This document shows, piece after piece, positions 45,476-56,744 of a DNA stretch of 64,000 nucleotides. This DNA is from Arion vulgaris (taxonomy: Eukaryota; Mollusca; Gastropoda; Stylommatophora; Arionidae). The position numbers and the translations under genes are program-made. Location of the stretch: assembly GCA_020796225.1 (NCBI GenBank), contig CM036753.1:84788941-84852940 (forward strand). Direction: 5' to 3'. Below the pieces are notes generated by a model. The model did no database searches. It had not been told where the DNA came from and was given only the letters and a program-made list of their open reading frames with translations. Position 1 is the first letter of the stretch. Each line of letters opens with the position of its first letter.

Positions 45476-45538
45476 AAATATATGGTATATAGATGAATGG
45501 ATATTTAGAGATGGACAACCATATATTTGGGCTCTATG

Positions 45539-46738
45539 CAGTGCCGGATTAGGCTAGCGCGGGGCCTGTAGCAAATTTTAGCGCGGGCCCTAGGTTTTGT
45601 ATGATAATAAAATAAAACACAACTTTTACAAACAAACTTTTCTTGATTTAATGTGAGCAAATTTAGAGATAATACTAGACAAATCAATTTCTCTAAGTAA
45701 ATTACTTTCAATGTTCATTAAGGTGAGGTTGTTTAGACGATCTTGTCCCATCATGTTCCTTAACTCACTTTTATACACTTTAATGTTGAAAAAGAACGTT
45801 CTCCGCTGCAGTTAGTAATCATTAAAAACTAGTAAATTCGTAAGACTATTTCTACATTTGGGAAACACGACTCTAATAAATTTTCCATTATAAGTTTATA
45901 AAATTGCAGTTCTAGAGCCTCATGCTTTTCGTTGCAAATAGCAGCAGCTACATTAGTTTTAAGAAGTTCAGTGAACTGCACAAGTTCGTCGCCTAGGCTT
46001 TCTTCCAAATCCTCTTGGTAAGAGTTGACAATATTTGGAGTTCTTTTCAAGATCTCTTCCTCTGTAATAGATTTTAACTGCCGGAGTATTCCAAATACAC
46101 CAGTCACTCTATGGTACAGCCTAAATCAATAACTTTTCAAACAAAACAGAACAGTTGTCCTTTAGTTTCTGTATAACACAACCAATCTTTCACGTGAGTT
46201 TTGTTTGTTGGTGTATGTGTGTATGTGAAAAACGACTTTCGACAAAATCGTGGATTGTTTGAAGTTGTTTGGCCATTCACCAATATCGTTGAAGTACATT
46301 TTACTTTCGTTGTGTTTTTGGCTTGTAGATGATGTTGCTACATTAGAAGCATGTGCTGTGCTTTCTGCCTCTCTTTGGCTTGAAGATGATATGGCTAAAT
46401 TGGGAGGACTTGTTGTACATTCGATTTCAGTTTGTCTTGTGAAAAATGTGGCTAAATCGTGAAGAGTTGCTGATCTTAATGGTAATATTGGTAATGATGA
46501 TTCTTCTATAGCACTGCTTTCATCTACTACACAGTAGGACACGTCTTCTGTATTTTCTGCTTCGATTTCGTTGAATTCAGCACCATCACACACGACATTT
46601 AAAAATTCATCAGCTTGCGTGTTTTTGATATAACATCTGGTTATTTTTCCATTTTCATCTGTCACATAGGCGCGGGGCCCCCAGAAGCGCGGGGCCCGTA
46701 GCATTTGCTACTTATGCTACTAGGCTAATCCGGCTCTG
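45539..46738 (-). mobile_element. Non-autonomous hAT transposon, second copy
   Basis: Inverted ends cagtgccggattaggcta and taggctaatccggctctg, with 8-bp TSD gctctatg (45531-45538) and ggtctatg (46739-46746; one mismatch). Minus strand encodes the N-terminal part (an open frame of 180 codons at 46162-46704, with LPLRSATLHDLATFFTRQTE) and the C-terminal dimerisation region (GVFGILRQLKSITEEEIL, CFPNVEIVLRIY). The catalytic core is absent at the same junction as in 13009-14310. It landed in the first bases of a SINE D. Confidence 0.9.
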
Positions 46739-46984
46739 GGTCTATGTGGTTAAGTGGTTAATCATGTGCCTAGCGTTCCGAAAGTCGTCAGTTCGAATTC
46801 GGACCTAGTCGTTCTGTTCATGTTGCATTTTCCACCCAGAGGTCCCTAGAATTGTTGCTAGAGCTACGGAGCTAGTGTTTTGTGCAATACTCTTGGCATG
46901 AGGCGAAACATTTCTGCGGAGAAAGGATCGAGCCATATGGGGAAAACCCAGTGCAATGAAGTAAATCCTTCGTCTTTAGACACT
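46739..46984 (+). mobile_element. SINE D, head split by the hAT element
   Basis: Begins ggtctatgtggttaagtggt, with B-box cagttcgaattcg, and continues through agagctacggagctagtgtt and gagccatatggggaaaaccc to caatgaagtaaatccttcg. Its first ten bases lie on the other side of the hAT at about 45529-45538. Confidence 0.8.
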
Positions 46985-47250
46985 GAACCCGCCTGTGTGG
47001 TGCCGGGACTCGCAAAGGGAGCAGAGAATAGTACCACTGCGACCTACAATGCATGTCGTAAGAGGCGACTGATGTAGGACATAGGGAAACTACCCTAGTA
47101 AATAAAAACATCGCAGAAATCGGATGGACTGGCCCACTTGTAGGCGCATAACTGACACAACGCATAATCGCTCCTAGGCTCAGATCACATACAAATAACA
47201 CAGAGTGGTTAACAAGTGGTCGATATGAAGCGTTTAAAGAAGAAAAGAAA
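46985..47250 (+). mobile_element. SINE B, full length
   Basis: Head gcctgtgtggtgccgggact, core gcatgtcgtaagaggcgact, then ctaccctagtaaataaaaac, cagaaatcggatg, ttgtaggcgcataactgaca, aggctcagatcacatacaaa and an AAG-rich tail. It follows SINE D directly. Confidence 0.85.
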
Positions 47251-47489
47251 ATACTTACAATATATTTGATATACATATATGTAAATTGGTCAGATTTTTT
47301 TTATTTAGATAAACACGGGTACGGCTGGTTTAGGATAGATAATTTAGGTAATGCATCAGATAGTATGACAAGATAACCAACCCTTTAACCAACCCTTAAG
47401 TACCACAACATGCTAGATTACCATCCATCATGTGAATGCTCATCAATAAAAGAATAACATGTGAGAAGACTAAATAAAAGCCCGCATAT

Positions 47490-47790
47490 ACCAAAGGCGC
47501 TGTTCTGTGAGTTTTGGAAGGAAGAGACTCCACGCAGACAGACCACTGCTAAGATATAAGAATATCTGTTTGACTTCAATGAAGGACTTTTCTATCGGTC
47601 TCTACAAATTGGAAAATCTAGCTGATGACTGAGGTTGTATGTAAATCTAAATTACGTAAAAATGCAGAATCTTTGGTAGAGAAACTTGTGGATGAGCTTG
47701 AAGGCAATAGAAATTAGCGCAAAATCTGAAGTCGTCCCAGCTACACACTTGCCAAATAATCGCACGTAAAGATGAAGTATTTTATTATCT
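47490..47790 (+). mobile_element. LINE 3' fragment
   Basis: Base-level relative of 1610-1890: ggaagagactccacgcagac, agaccactgctaagatataa, aatctagctgatgactgag. Frames are broken. Confidence 0.75.
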
Positions 47791-47989
47791 ATTAAATTTA
47801 ATTTATATATAATGTAGACACGGGCAGATAGTTATGTATATACTCGTATTTGTTACCCCTATTCTCTTCATGCCTGGTAACACATGCGGATTCAGTAACG
47901 ACTTTCTATGGTCTCTTGTAACATTCGGTACATTATTCCACGTCAGAGATACAACAGACAGTACTAATTTATATAAATACAGATATATA

Positions 47990-48200
47990 GTTAATTGCAT
48001 ATCCTTTACAGGACTTTGCGATTTTTCTAGGCATTATTACCTTCAGTAGTTTGCTATTGCTTTCTGAACGCGTGGTGCCATCGTCCTTTTGTTAAAATCA
48101 ACGCGAAACAATTTGCAACCAAACTGTCCGCAACGTGATTCGAACTCAGAACGCAAGGGTTAATAGACCAAGTCACTATCCCCTAAGCCACAGACGCCAC
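47990..48200 (-). mobile_element. SINE F variant
   Basis: Minus orientation: gcatatcctttac, tttttctaggca, ttcagtagtttgctattgct, ttctgaac, then a longer insert than in other copies, B-box (inverted) gattcgaactc and A-box region ccctaagccacagacgcc. Confidence 0.7.
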
Positions 48201-48204
48201 ATAT

Positions 48205-48519
48205 TTATAAGCACTAGAAATATAAATGTACTATATATTGATCTAAAGACGGTTAATTAACTTAAGAGACAATTGATGTTACACAAATATATTTGTTTTA
48301 GTTCTTTTTTTTTCTCGTCTTATGAAGCAAATTTAAGGCTGAAATAATTGAGCTTTCAGTTCCAGTAATTTCTTATATCTTTTTTTTAATCAGAAAACCA
48401 TCAATTCAAACTATCAAAATATGAGCAGATTAGAACAAATTGTCCTTCTGTGCATCAGAAAATGACACAATCGACACTGCAGCTACATATATACAAAGTT
48501 CAAGATTGACAACTCAGCC
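48205..48519. other. No gene or repeat recognised
   Basis: Nothing assigned. Confidence 0.45.
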
Positions 48520-48524
48520 ATGTG

Positions 48525-49075
48525 TACATGTTGGAAAACAGCCCATGCTGCAGATCACATAAGTCAAGATTACCTCGAATATGATAAATTGAGGCAAATT
48601 AATCAACCTAAGTGAAGCACGTGTATAGTGGAAGCAACATAGTGGAAAGAACAATATTAGAGGGCAGGGTCCCAGGACGCAGAGGAGACCAAGAAGAAGA
48701 TGGTTACAAGATATTAAAGAAACCATGAACATGACCATCGACGAAGTGGGTGAACTGGCTAGAGACAGAGTTAATTTCAGATGCGTTGCAAATAGGGCAA
48801 CGTCCTATATTTTATATTTTTTCCCGATCCAGAAGCACTTGAGCTTTCAACTCTTCGGCCCTGTGACATGAACATCGTAACCCTTCGGTTCGATGCCACG
48901 AACACCGTGAATCTGGGAAACCTGTGGCTTTTCTGCCAGCCCGCGGAATTGAACCCGCACACACAGCGGGCTAGTCACTCGCAGTCCAACGCGCTACGAA
49001 CACGCTGGCAGGCGGGCGAACGTCCTATAAAGGATACGCACCTTGATGATGAGTGAAGCAGCACTGTAAAGAAAA
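48525..49075 (+). mobile_element. LINE 3' end, split by SINE C
   Basis: Plus strand holds ERTILEGRVPGRRG, RPRRRWLQDIKETMNMT and IDEVGELARDRVNFR. The SINE at 48810-49018 lies about 20 codons past this, and the LINE sequence resumes after it. Related to 60980-61200. Confidence 0.8.
48810..49018 (-). mobile_element. SINE C with perfect TSD
   Basis: Same structure as the other copies. Perfect 11-bp TSD, aacgtcctata, at 48799-48809 and 49019-49029. Confidence 0.9.
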
Positions 49076-49094
49076 CTGCACGGACTGAAAACTG

Positions 49095-49394
49095 TGAGCT
49101 TCAAGAGATAGTACGTTTATAGAAGAGACACCATTGAGTATATTGACAATATTTGATCATGCGTACGAAAGAAAGAACGGCACGTATTTCATATTCACGT
49201 GCAATATTTAGTTAACTATCGCTTAATTATAATAATATATTGTAGCAGCTTGTTTGAAATGTCAATAAATGTTGATGTGCTTTCCTTTCAACCTGTTTCC
49301 CGGTCAATGCTATATAAATATAAATGTATAATTCAATCCTAACTAATGTGTCGCTAGAAAACTCAGTCTATACGATTAACTACTTTTATATTAT
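49095..49394. repeat. Dispersed repeat shared with 11785-11860; remainder unidentified
   Basis: Only about 49100-49180 is shared; the rest is A+T-rich with no assignment. Confidence 0.4.
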
Positions 49395-49640
49395 ATACCT
49401 TCTTTCTTTGTCACGTTTGATATATATACGACTTCCACAAGAGAATTCCATTGTTGCTGTTCTGTAGCCTCTCTAACAATTGTTTCCCATGTTGAGCCAC
49501 AATCTTTCAACTCTCTTTCCAAATTTCTCTTCATTGGACGTCCAATCCGTCTTTTGTCATCCACTCTCCAACAGCGAGCTGGTCTAGCAAATATCCATTC
49601 TAGCATACGACCACAACCAACTATAGATAACTAGGCCAGA
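49395..49640 (-). mobile_element. LINE 3' end
   Basis: Minus strand reads MLEWIFARPARCWRVDDKRR, IGRPMKRNLERELKDCGSTW and ETIVREATEQQQWNSLVEV, a LINE terminus of a lineage not seen elsewhere here. Confidence 0.75.
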
Positions 49641-49689
49641 CACCTGACCTAGATCAGAAAAGGGAGCTGGAAATTACAGATGTTTGATA

Positions 49690-49965
49690 AAACACTGCAA
49701 GCATTTTTGCAATTTTACTCAATTCTGTGAGTCTGTGGTTATTTATTGGTGAAAAATATTCATAATATTGATATTCCTTATTGCTTAAACTTAACTTGTT
49801 GCATAATATAACCTTGATTTAACTTGTTGTGTTGATTTTAAAATGAATTCGTCTATATACAACAATACTGGAATGCGAGGTCACGTGGTGTAATTGTGGT
49901 TTGATTTCCGATAACTCTTACCTGAGTCCGAAGGCCCATAAGTTTCTAGTTGGCTCTGATACAAC
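49690..49965 (-). repeat. Dispersed repeat I, minus copy
   Basis: Partner of 40975-41260. It directly follows, in LINE orientation, the LINE fragment at 49966-50145. Confidence 0.6.
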
Positions 49966-50145
49966 ACACATGACCAATCCACCTTAATCTTCGTCTTTTA
50001 TGATTGTCTCCAATGACGCCCACTTTTAAAAGCTCTCCATTTGCTATTGTATTTGGCTAGAATATTTGCAGGATTCTTCTTAAATATTTTTTTGGTAATG
50101 TCTCCAGCTTGTGTATGATGTTGTTGGTCATTTTCCAACACTCAC
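49966..50145 (-). mobile_element. LINE fragment at the edge of the 57-bp array
   Basis: Minus strand reads CWKMTNNIIHKLETLPKKYL, RRILQIF and KRRRLRWIGHVC, the stretch that follows the LLYGSECW motif in LINE ORF2. Confidence 0.8.
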
Positions 50146-51035
50146 TACTGTATAATAACCCTCACAAGACACTGTTTCTATATAACATTTTCCAACACTC
50201 CCTACTGTATAATAACTCTCACAAGACACTGCTTCTATATAATATTTTCCAACACTCACTACTGTATAATAACCCTCACAAGACACTGCTTCTATATAAC
50301 ATTTTCCAACACTCACTACTGTATAATAACCCTCACAAGACACTGCTTCTATATAACATTTTCCAACACTCACTACTGTATAATAACCCTCACAAGACAC
50401 TGCTTCTATATAACATTTTCCAACACTCCCTACTGTATAATAACCCTCACAAGACACTGTTTCTATATAACATTTTCCAACACTCACTACTGTATAATAA
50501 CCCTCACAAGACACTGCTTCTATATAACATTTTCCAACACTCACTACTGTATAATAACTCTCACAAGACACTGCTTCTATATAATATTTTCCAACACTCA
50601 CTACTGTATAATAACTCTCACAAGACACTGCTTCTATATAACATTTTCCAACACTCACTACTGTATAATAACTCTCACAAGACACTGCTTCTATATAATT
50701 TTCAACACTCACTCTGTATAATAACTCTCACAAGACACTGCTTCTATATAACATTTTCCAACATCATACTGTATAATAACCCTCACAAGACACTGCTTCT
50801 ATATAACATTTTCCAACACTCACTACTGTATAATAACCCTCACAAGACACTGCTTCTATATAACATTTTCCAACACTCACTACTGTATAATAACCCTCAC
50901 AAGACACTGTTTCTATATAACATTTCCAACACTCCTACTGTATAATAACTCTCACAAGACACTGCTTCTATATAACATTTTCCAACACTCACTACTGTAT
51001 AATAACTCTCACAAGACACTGCTTCTATACATTTG
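50125..51035 (-). repeat. Minisatellite, 57-bp unit, about 16 copies, LINE-derived
   Basis: Units hold ttttccaacactcactactg, tataataaccctcacaagac and actgcttctatataaca. On the minus strand one frame of the unit encodes LLYSSECWKM, the LINE landmark that would precede the flanking LINE sequence at 49966-50145. The 278-codon plus frame and the 194-codon minus frame over it are artefacts of the 57-bp period. Confidence 0.95.
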
Positions 51036-51546
51036 AAGTATTAGCCACTATAGTAGCTTTTATTTACATAAATTACTTTCTTTTTCTTCTTTATATTAAA
51101 GATGAAACACATAAAAAAGTAAGGTAACGTACATAAGCAAAATACAGTAAATTGTTCTACTCTGAAAAAACAACCATACTGTAGTTATCACAAAGCAAAA
51201 GGTGGACCTAAGAGATAACAGAGGCGACGAAAGACACTATTTATGAGGCGCACACAAGGGCTCGTTCTAGAAATCTCTTCTTATCCTGACACTGTGAAAC
51301 AAAACCAGGACTATAGAAAAAAAAGAGATAAAATATATAGTTAAACGGGTTTACATTAATATACATTAGCTGTGTTAATCTTCTATATTATACAAGACAT
51401 GAATATGTGTACGTTTTTTTCTCACAATGGTTTCACACAAGAGTTTGAAATTTTGGTTGCTGAACTAGGAGAATCTGTCATCTACAACTGTGTTTATCGG
51501 TTTGTTGTCACTTCCGTTATCTTACTGACGGGAAGCACCTCTAGAA

Positions 51547-51578
<32 letters not shown>

Positions 51579-51649
51579 GTAGTAGTGAGGCATATTGAGG
51601 ATGCAGCGTTACGTCCGTATTTTTCATTGAGCATCGTTACACGATAGAT
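51036..51649. other. No gene; short (TA)n
   Basis: (TA)n near 51547-51578. Nothing else recognised. Confidence 0.45.
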
Positions 51650-51770
51650 GATTATGTTCAACATCACGCTTGCCGCCACTATCTTCAAGCGATTTTCTGG
51701 TGCCTATTTGAGGCAGGACCGACACAAGAACCTCTTTGGTTGGAAAAATATTCCCCTCCTACTGTGCAAT
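51650..51770 (+). repeat. Dispersed repeat H
   Basis: Shares ttcaacatcacgcttgccgc, gattttctggtgcc, atttgagg and tggttggaaaaatattcc with the copy at 32166-32290. Confidence 0.5.
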
Positions 51771-51784
51771 CGATATATCTATAT

Positions 51785-52002
51785 TCTTCTTTGAACGGTC
51801 CACGTTGACCTCCTGTTAAACCACTCTTTGTTGTTTGTATATGATCTGAGTCTAAGAGCGATTGTACATTGTGTTAGTTATGAGCCTACAAGAAGGCCAG
51901 TATCCATAGACCCCTACCTCAGTTGCCTCTTACGACATGCCTTGAATATCGCAGTGTTACTATTCTTTGCTTCCCCTTTCGGGCCCCGGCAACACATAAG
52001 CG
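51785..52002 (-). mobile_element. SINE B, internal deletion
   Basis: Minus orientation with tail cttctttgaacggtcc, atgatctgagtctaagagcg, core inverted (agttgcctcttacgacatgc) and head cgggccccggcaacacataa. It lacks part of the middle. Confidence 0.8.
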
Positions 52003-52045
52003 TACATACACACAAGCACACACACACATACACATATATATATAC

Positions 52046-52290
52046 ATGAGTGTCTGTAGCTTAGGCGCTAGTGAGCTCGATCACAAGCGTACCTGGTTCA
52101 AACCCCACGGCAGGTAGTTTGGAATCACATTAGTTTCCGAGGGATTTTTACGAAAGGTAAAAATAGACCTTACCGTTCAGAAAGCAATGTCAAACTACTG
52201 AATGTATAAGTAGTGCCTAGAAAATCAACGACTAGTTTAATGTGATTGTTGGCTATGGTAAAGGATATGCCACGATTTTGTTTTGATCTC
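52046..52290 (+). mobile_element. SINE F
   Basis: gtctgtagcttaggcgctag (A-box) and cgtacctggttcaaacccc (B-box), central gttcagaaagcaatgtcaaa, end aaaggatatgccacgatttt. Best preserved head of this family. Confidence 0.8.
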
Positions 52291-52346
52291 TCTATATATA
52301 TATTATATAAAGAGAAAGAGTTACAAACAGACAGAGAGTCACAGGG

Positions 52347-52348
<2 letters not shown>

Positions 52349-52405
<57 letters not shown>
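52349..52405. repeat. (TA)n microsatellite
   Basis: About 28 TA units. Confidence 0.95.
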
Positions 52406-52407
<2 letters not shown>

Positions 52408-53084
52408 AGAGAGAGTATAGATTAGATAGATAGCAAAAACATAATACAACGTATCACCAAGAGCGGAAATCAATCTCTTCTCATTGATTAGCTTAAATAT
52501 CACAGGGTCGGCAGAAGTAATAACTTGAACTTCAATGCATGACTTCAAGGAAGAGGGAGGGGGTATTGAATCTAGTTTCCATGTTCTTCGCTCACACTAT
52601 CATACAAAGACGAATTGGATGACCTGCACTGGAGGATTTTCATTTATCCACGTGAGTGCTACAGAGGCAGGAATGAAGACAAGGGAAAATCACCGCATAC
52701 AATCACGAATACGCTCTCAGTGTCCATTACTTGAATAGACTGGTGGCGCCGACAACACGCGCGGTATTGGCTCCTGTTGTTGACCCGGAGAAAGCATGCA
52801 GACTTTTCGGTTTGTTATTGTGTTTTTATTGCCATCAAGTTGAGTAATACTGAAGGTTACTACTTTCACATACAACAATATGTGCACATATTTTCCAACA
52901 ATGGTGGGATAGTTGTATATGATGTGGAAAGATCAGCAGGGTGGGGTTTAATAATGAGATGACATATAACTGTATTTGTTAACTAGAACTAATCAAGATC
53001 TTGTTTCACTATCAATGATGACATTTATATCAGGCTGTGTCAGTACAGTTTGGCTAAGCGAGTTGGAATATATCCTCAATTGGG
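52406..53084. other. No gene or repeat recognised
   Basis: Short frames such as 52535-52738 show no family resemblance. Confidence 0.4.
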
Positions 53085-53180
53085 TACCAGAGTGACACTG
53101 GGAAGTGAAGGCAGTCGGCGTGATGTTGACAACATCCCCTATTCTGTGCGGAGATTTTCTCGTCGACACACTCATCTAGT
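53085..53180 (-). repeat. Dispersed repeat H, minus copy
   Basis: Reverse complement holds gatgttgtcaacatcacgcc and gtgtcactctggtacccaat, aligning with the plus copies. Confidence 0.45.
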
Positions 53181-54274
53181 GTTAACCCGTTGTCACCTTC
53201 ATTTGTGTTACCTCCAGTCACATTTATATTGCAATGTATGATTAATTATCCAGTAAAATGGCTTTGATTCATCTTAAAAAATACTTGGAGCCAGTATATA
53301 GGCTCAAAAAGGTGAAGGAGTTAATGTAACAGCGGACACTTCAGATAAGAATAGATAAAAACCTTACCAAACAAAGGACTAGTTAGTATGAGGTTAACTT
53401 TTCAGCTGAAGATATCAAGTTCCAAAATAGTGCATCTTCTTAGCTGATGATAATTAGGACTAGTGATGGTTCGTAATAGTAATCTGTAATTTGAACACAA
53501 ATACGAGCCCTAAGTCGAATCAAAACATGGTCTAGAAAAATTAAGCATTGGAAGATCCAACGATAAACGAACATATCTAAATTAGCAGAGAGGATAATTG
53601 TAGTAAGACTAAATATCGTCTTTTTAGAATAAATTTTAAAAAGTCAGAATTTGAACATGGCATAATGTTTCATCTTAGGACCAAGATCTTAATTGATAGT
53701 AACAAACGTATGTTATAAATGGTGGCATGTTCCAAAACACTGAACATAGCAAGAAAATTGGTGCTTTTAAAGAGTGAGAACCTGCAATTTTCTCTTACAG
53801 AGTAGAGAACTGTTTGTTGTCTCTTCGGTATCTGGTTTAAATTATCTCTGCTTAATTTGGAGATAAGCGCTGGCGCTACAAAGTTTGGACACTTCCGCTG
53901 ATATGTTTGATATAAGAAAGGGATCGAAGCGCACATTGTTATTCAACCGAAGTATCATCAATGTTTCAATCATAATCAATTCAATCAATCAATCAAGTAT
54001 TTTTGCTGCTTTGATCCACCTGCTTCAGTTTTTTTCCTAGCAAATTGATCTCACAGTTCCTCATTTTTCTTATCCACTGTTTCAATCTTCCCCGCTCGTT
54101 CATGATTTTACGTTACATAAACCTGCTCTGGTTGCATGTATTGCAGTTAGAATATCCGTTTCAGTACCACATGCTTACTGAAGATTTTCCCAATTGATAG
54201 TAATGCCAGTTTTCAGTTTCGAGTTTCCACCCCCAGGCAAATGTGATTTTCTGTTGTTGTATCCATAACCTCAA
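53181..54274. other. No gene or repeat recognised
   Basis: About 1.1 kb of A+T-rich sequence with nothing assigned. Confidence 0.45.
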
Positions 54275-54385
54275 ACTCAAACATGGCCAATAACAGCAGC
54301 TAATGAGCAGAAAATCATAACGACGGAGATGAGGTGTCTTAGAAGAGTTACAGGTGTGACAATAAGAGACAAAATATAACAAATC
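54275..54385 (+). mobile_element. LINE fragment
   Basis: Plus strand reads NEQKIITTEMRCLRRVTGVT then IRDKI, the same segment as MCLRGVRRAAGVTIRDKIRN on the minus strand at 60290-60672. Confidence 0.7.
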
Positions 54386-54584
54386 AACATCGCTGTTATT
54401 GTAGTAATAACATATAAGTAAAATATAACAGCACTAAAGGTTTGGGTGGGCAAAAAATATTTTATGAAGGTCGTCACTGTAATCTATATAACAATGTAAC
54501 AATCAATAATTTCTGTCAAGTGGGGGATTTTGTATTAGTCGCTAAAGATGCTCACGAATTTTGGAACGTACTATAATCTTCGAA

Positions 54585-54753
54585 GACCACTCTTCGAAGA
54601 ACCATCCAACAAGAAAGTAAACTATTGGGATGTAAAACCATACAAGATCTCCAACTGCTAGCAAAGAACCGTATCACATGGAGATCTAAAACCTCTGCCC
54701 TATGTGCCGCCTTTGGCACGAAAGGAACAAACTAACTAACTAACTAACTATAA
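54585..54753 (+). mobile_element. LINE 3' terminus with (ACTA)n tail
   Basis: Reads TTLRRTIQQESKLLGCKTIQ, DLQLLAKNRITWRSKTSALC and AAFGTKGTN, then a stop and five ACTA repeats. The short tandem tail marks the true 3' end. A relative is at 56215-56460. Confidence 0.85.
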
Positions 54754-55085
54754 TCTTGGAACTGTCAGGCATGATGATGATGATGTAAAAGAATTATAGG
54801 ACAACTATGACAACATTCACATTTAGACAACAGAAGCGGTGATCATATAAAGAAATGAAAAGTCACTCACTCACTCAATAGATAAGGTCACATGAACTCC
54901 AAATGAATATACTCAAAATATATATATTTCCAAACGATACACAAATAAATAGCTTGTAGAATCACAACAAATGTCATTGCTAAAACAACTGTTCCATTTC
55001 TGTTCTTTATTCTTAAGCACACATACAAATATGTTAATAAGTTAATTATTCAGTAGGTTGATACACGCTGGCACCATCTACCACA

Positions 55086-55312
55086 TTATTCAGATTCAAT
55101 ATCCAGAACGTCGGCTAGAACCCCACTATTGCTGGCTGTTCACGTCCAGACAATATGGCACAAGACATGATGGCGCTGCTGTCAACACACGTGTGTGTCC
55201 CCAGCTTAGGGAAGGACGTGTAATTTGATTTGAGCACTGGTCCGATTTCCATTGACAAACAAAACAAAACAAAGCAACAGTCCGAGAAGTCATCTTGCAA
55301 ACAGGCCATCAC
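55086..55312 (-). other. Candidate terminal exon of an unknown gene
   Basis: On the minus strand, a possible acceptor (gtgaacag) is followed by SNSGVLADVLDIESE and a stop at 55086-55088, with AATAAA 75 bases further (55006-55011). A second frame over the same bases reads LGTHTCVDSSAIMSCAILSG. I cannot name the protein, and the evidence is limited to composition, splice-like signals and the polyadenylation signal. Confidence 0.25.
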
Positions 55313-55397
55313 GTTTATGTGTGTGTGGTTGAGACATGGGTCTTTCTTTTGTCCTTAATGGAAGACAATAGTACGAGCGAAGAACGCACTTAGTATT

Positions 55398-56100
55398 TAT
55401 TATATAGACAGTAAGAAAGAAGGAATGTGTATATATTATATAGACAGTAAGAAAGAAGGAATGTGTATATATTATATAAACAGTAACTAAGAAGGTATGT
55501 GTATATATTATAAAGACAGTAAGAAAGAAGGAATGTGTATATATTATATAGACAGTAAGAAAGAAGGAATGTGTATATATTATATAGACAGTAAGAAAGA
55601 AGGAATGTGTATATATTATATAGACAGTAAGAAAGAAGGTATGTGTATATATTATATAAACAGCAAGAAAGAAGGAATGTGTATATATTACATAGACAGT
55701 AAGAAAGAAGGTATGTGTATATATTATATAGACAGTCTTCTTCTTCTTTGCATTCGTTCTTTACGACCAATTTTAATCACTCTTTGTGATACGTTTGATC
55801 TTTGCCAAGAACGTGTATACGTTGCACATTGGTGTGGTAGGCCCCTAAACGCATAGACTTCTACAAGCTTAGGACACATGCATCCGATTTCAGCCAAACC
55901 TCCTTAGTCGCCTCTTACGACATGCATGGCAGGTAACAGTGGTTCTATTCTTTACACCCCAAATTTGGGCCCAGTAACCACTCAGGCGATATAGACAGTA
56001 AGAAAGAAGGAATATGTATATATTATATAGACAGTAAGAAAGAAGGAAAGACTTAGTATATATTATATAGACAGTAAAAAGGTATGCACATATGTTATAT
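55398..56100. repeat. Minisatellite, 36-bp unit, about 12 copies, split by SINE A
   Basis: Units of acagtaagaaagaaggaatg followed by tgtatatattatatag. About nine units precede the SINE at 55737-55988 and two to three degenerate units follow. Confidence 0.9.
55737..55988 (-). mobile_element. SINE A, full length with TSD
   Basis: Reference copy, 252 bp. In its own sense: head cgcctgagtggttactgggc, core gcatgtcgtaagaggcgact, then gaaatcggatgcatgtgtcc, caatgtgcaacgtatacacg, ttggcaaagatcaaacgtat and an (AAG)n tail. Perfect 11-bp TSD, atatagacagt, at 55726-55736 and 55989-55999, made of array sequence. Confidence 0.9.
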
Positions 56101-56214
56101 AGACATTAAGAAAGTAATGATTGAGCAGAAATTTAGATAGTAAGAAGGAAGGAATGAGTGGATGTTATGTGGACAGTAAAATAGAATAAATGAGTAGATA
56201 AATTATGGACGGTA

Positions 56215-56460
56215 AGAAAAAAACTTATAATGGATGAGAGAAGACTCCCTTACCAATCCCTCATATGGACACCAGAGGAAAAAAGAAAACGAGGAAGACC
56301 AAGAGAGACTCTGCGTAGAACCATCACCAGAGAGGCTCAACGATGGGCCTAGTAAACATCAAAGACTTAAAACAAATAGCAACGAACCGCGAGACATGGA
56401 AGAGCTATGACCTCTGCCCTATGCGCCGCCCAGGCCCAAGAGGAAAGACTAACTAACTAA
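56215..56460 (+). mobile_element. LINE 3' terminus
   Basis: Reads IWTPEEKRKRGRPRETLRRT, ITREAQRWA, then after stops KSYDLCPMRRP-type sequence equal to the SALCAA end of 54585-54753, and closes with ctaactaacta. Confidence 0.8.
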
Positions 56461-56744
56461 GAAAAAAAAGGAATGAGTAGATATATAGACAGTAAGAAAG
56501 GAATGATTAAGTAAATGTTATGTTGACAAACTATATTGCTGTGCATGATTGACATTTATTGAACGCTACAATAACTAGATTTGGAAAAGAAGGAAAAATG
56601 TAAATCAAAAACGTATATCTGCTCAGTGCTTTCCCGAAGGTGGCGGGCTCCTTTCAGATAGATGAAGGTGCCAGCAGCAGCTAGAAAGTCATTAAAAACT
56701 ATCGCCTGTGCTACGGAGTTCGTACATCTACGCTGAGGTTTTTT

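Noticed and set aside
46250..46462. Plus-strand frame of 70 codons
   Set aside because: Shadow of the hAT transposase N-terminal frame on the minus strand.
50109..50945. 278-codon plus-strand frame and 194-codon minus-strand frame
   Set aside because: Both come from the 57-bp LINE-derived array. The LINE-like peptide is in another minus frame and contains stops.
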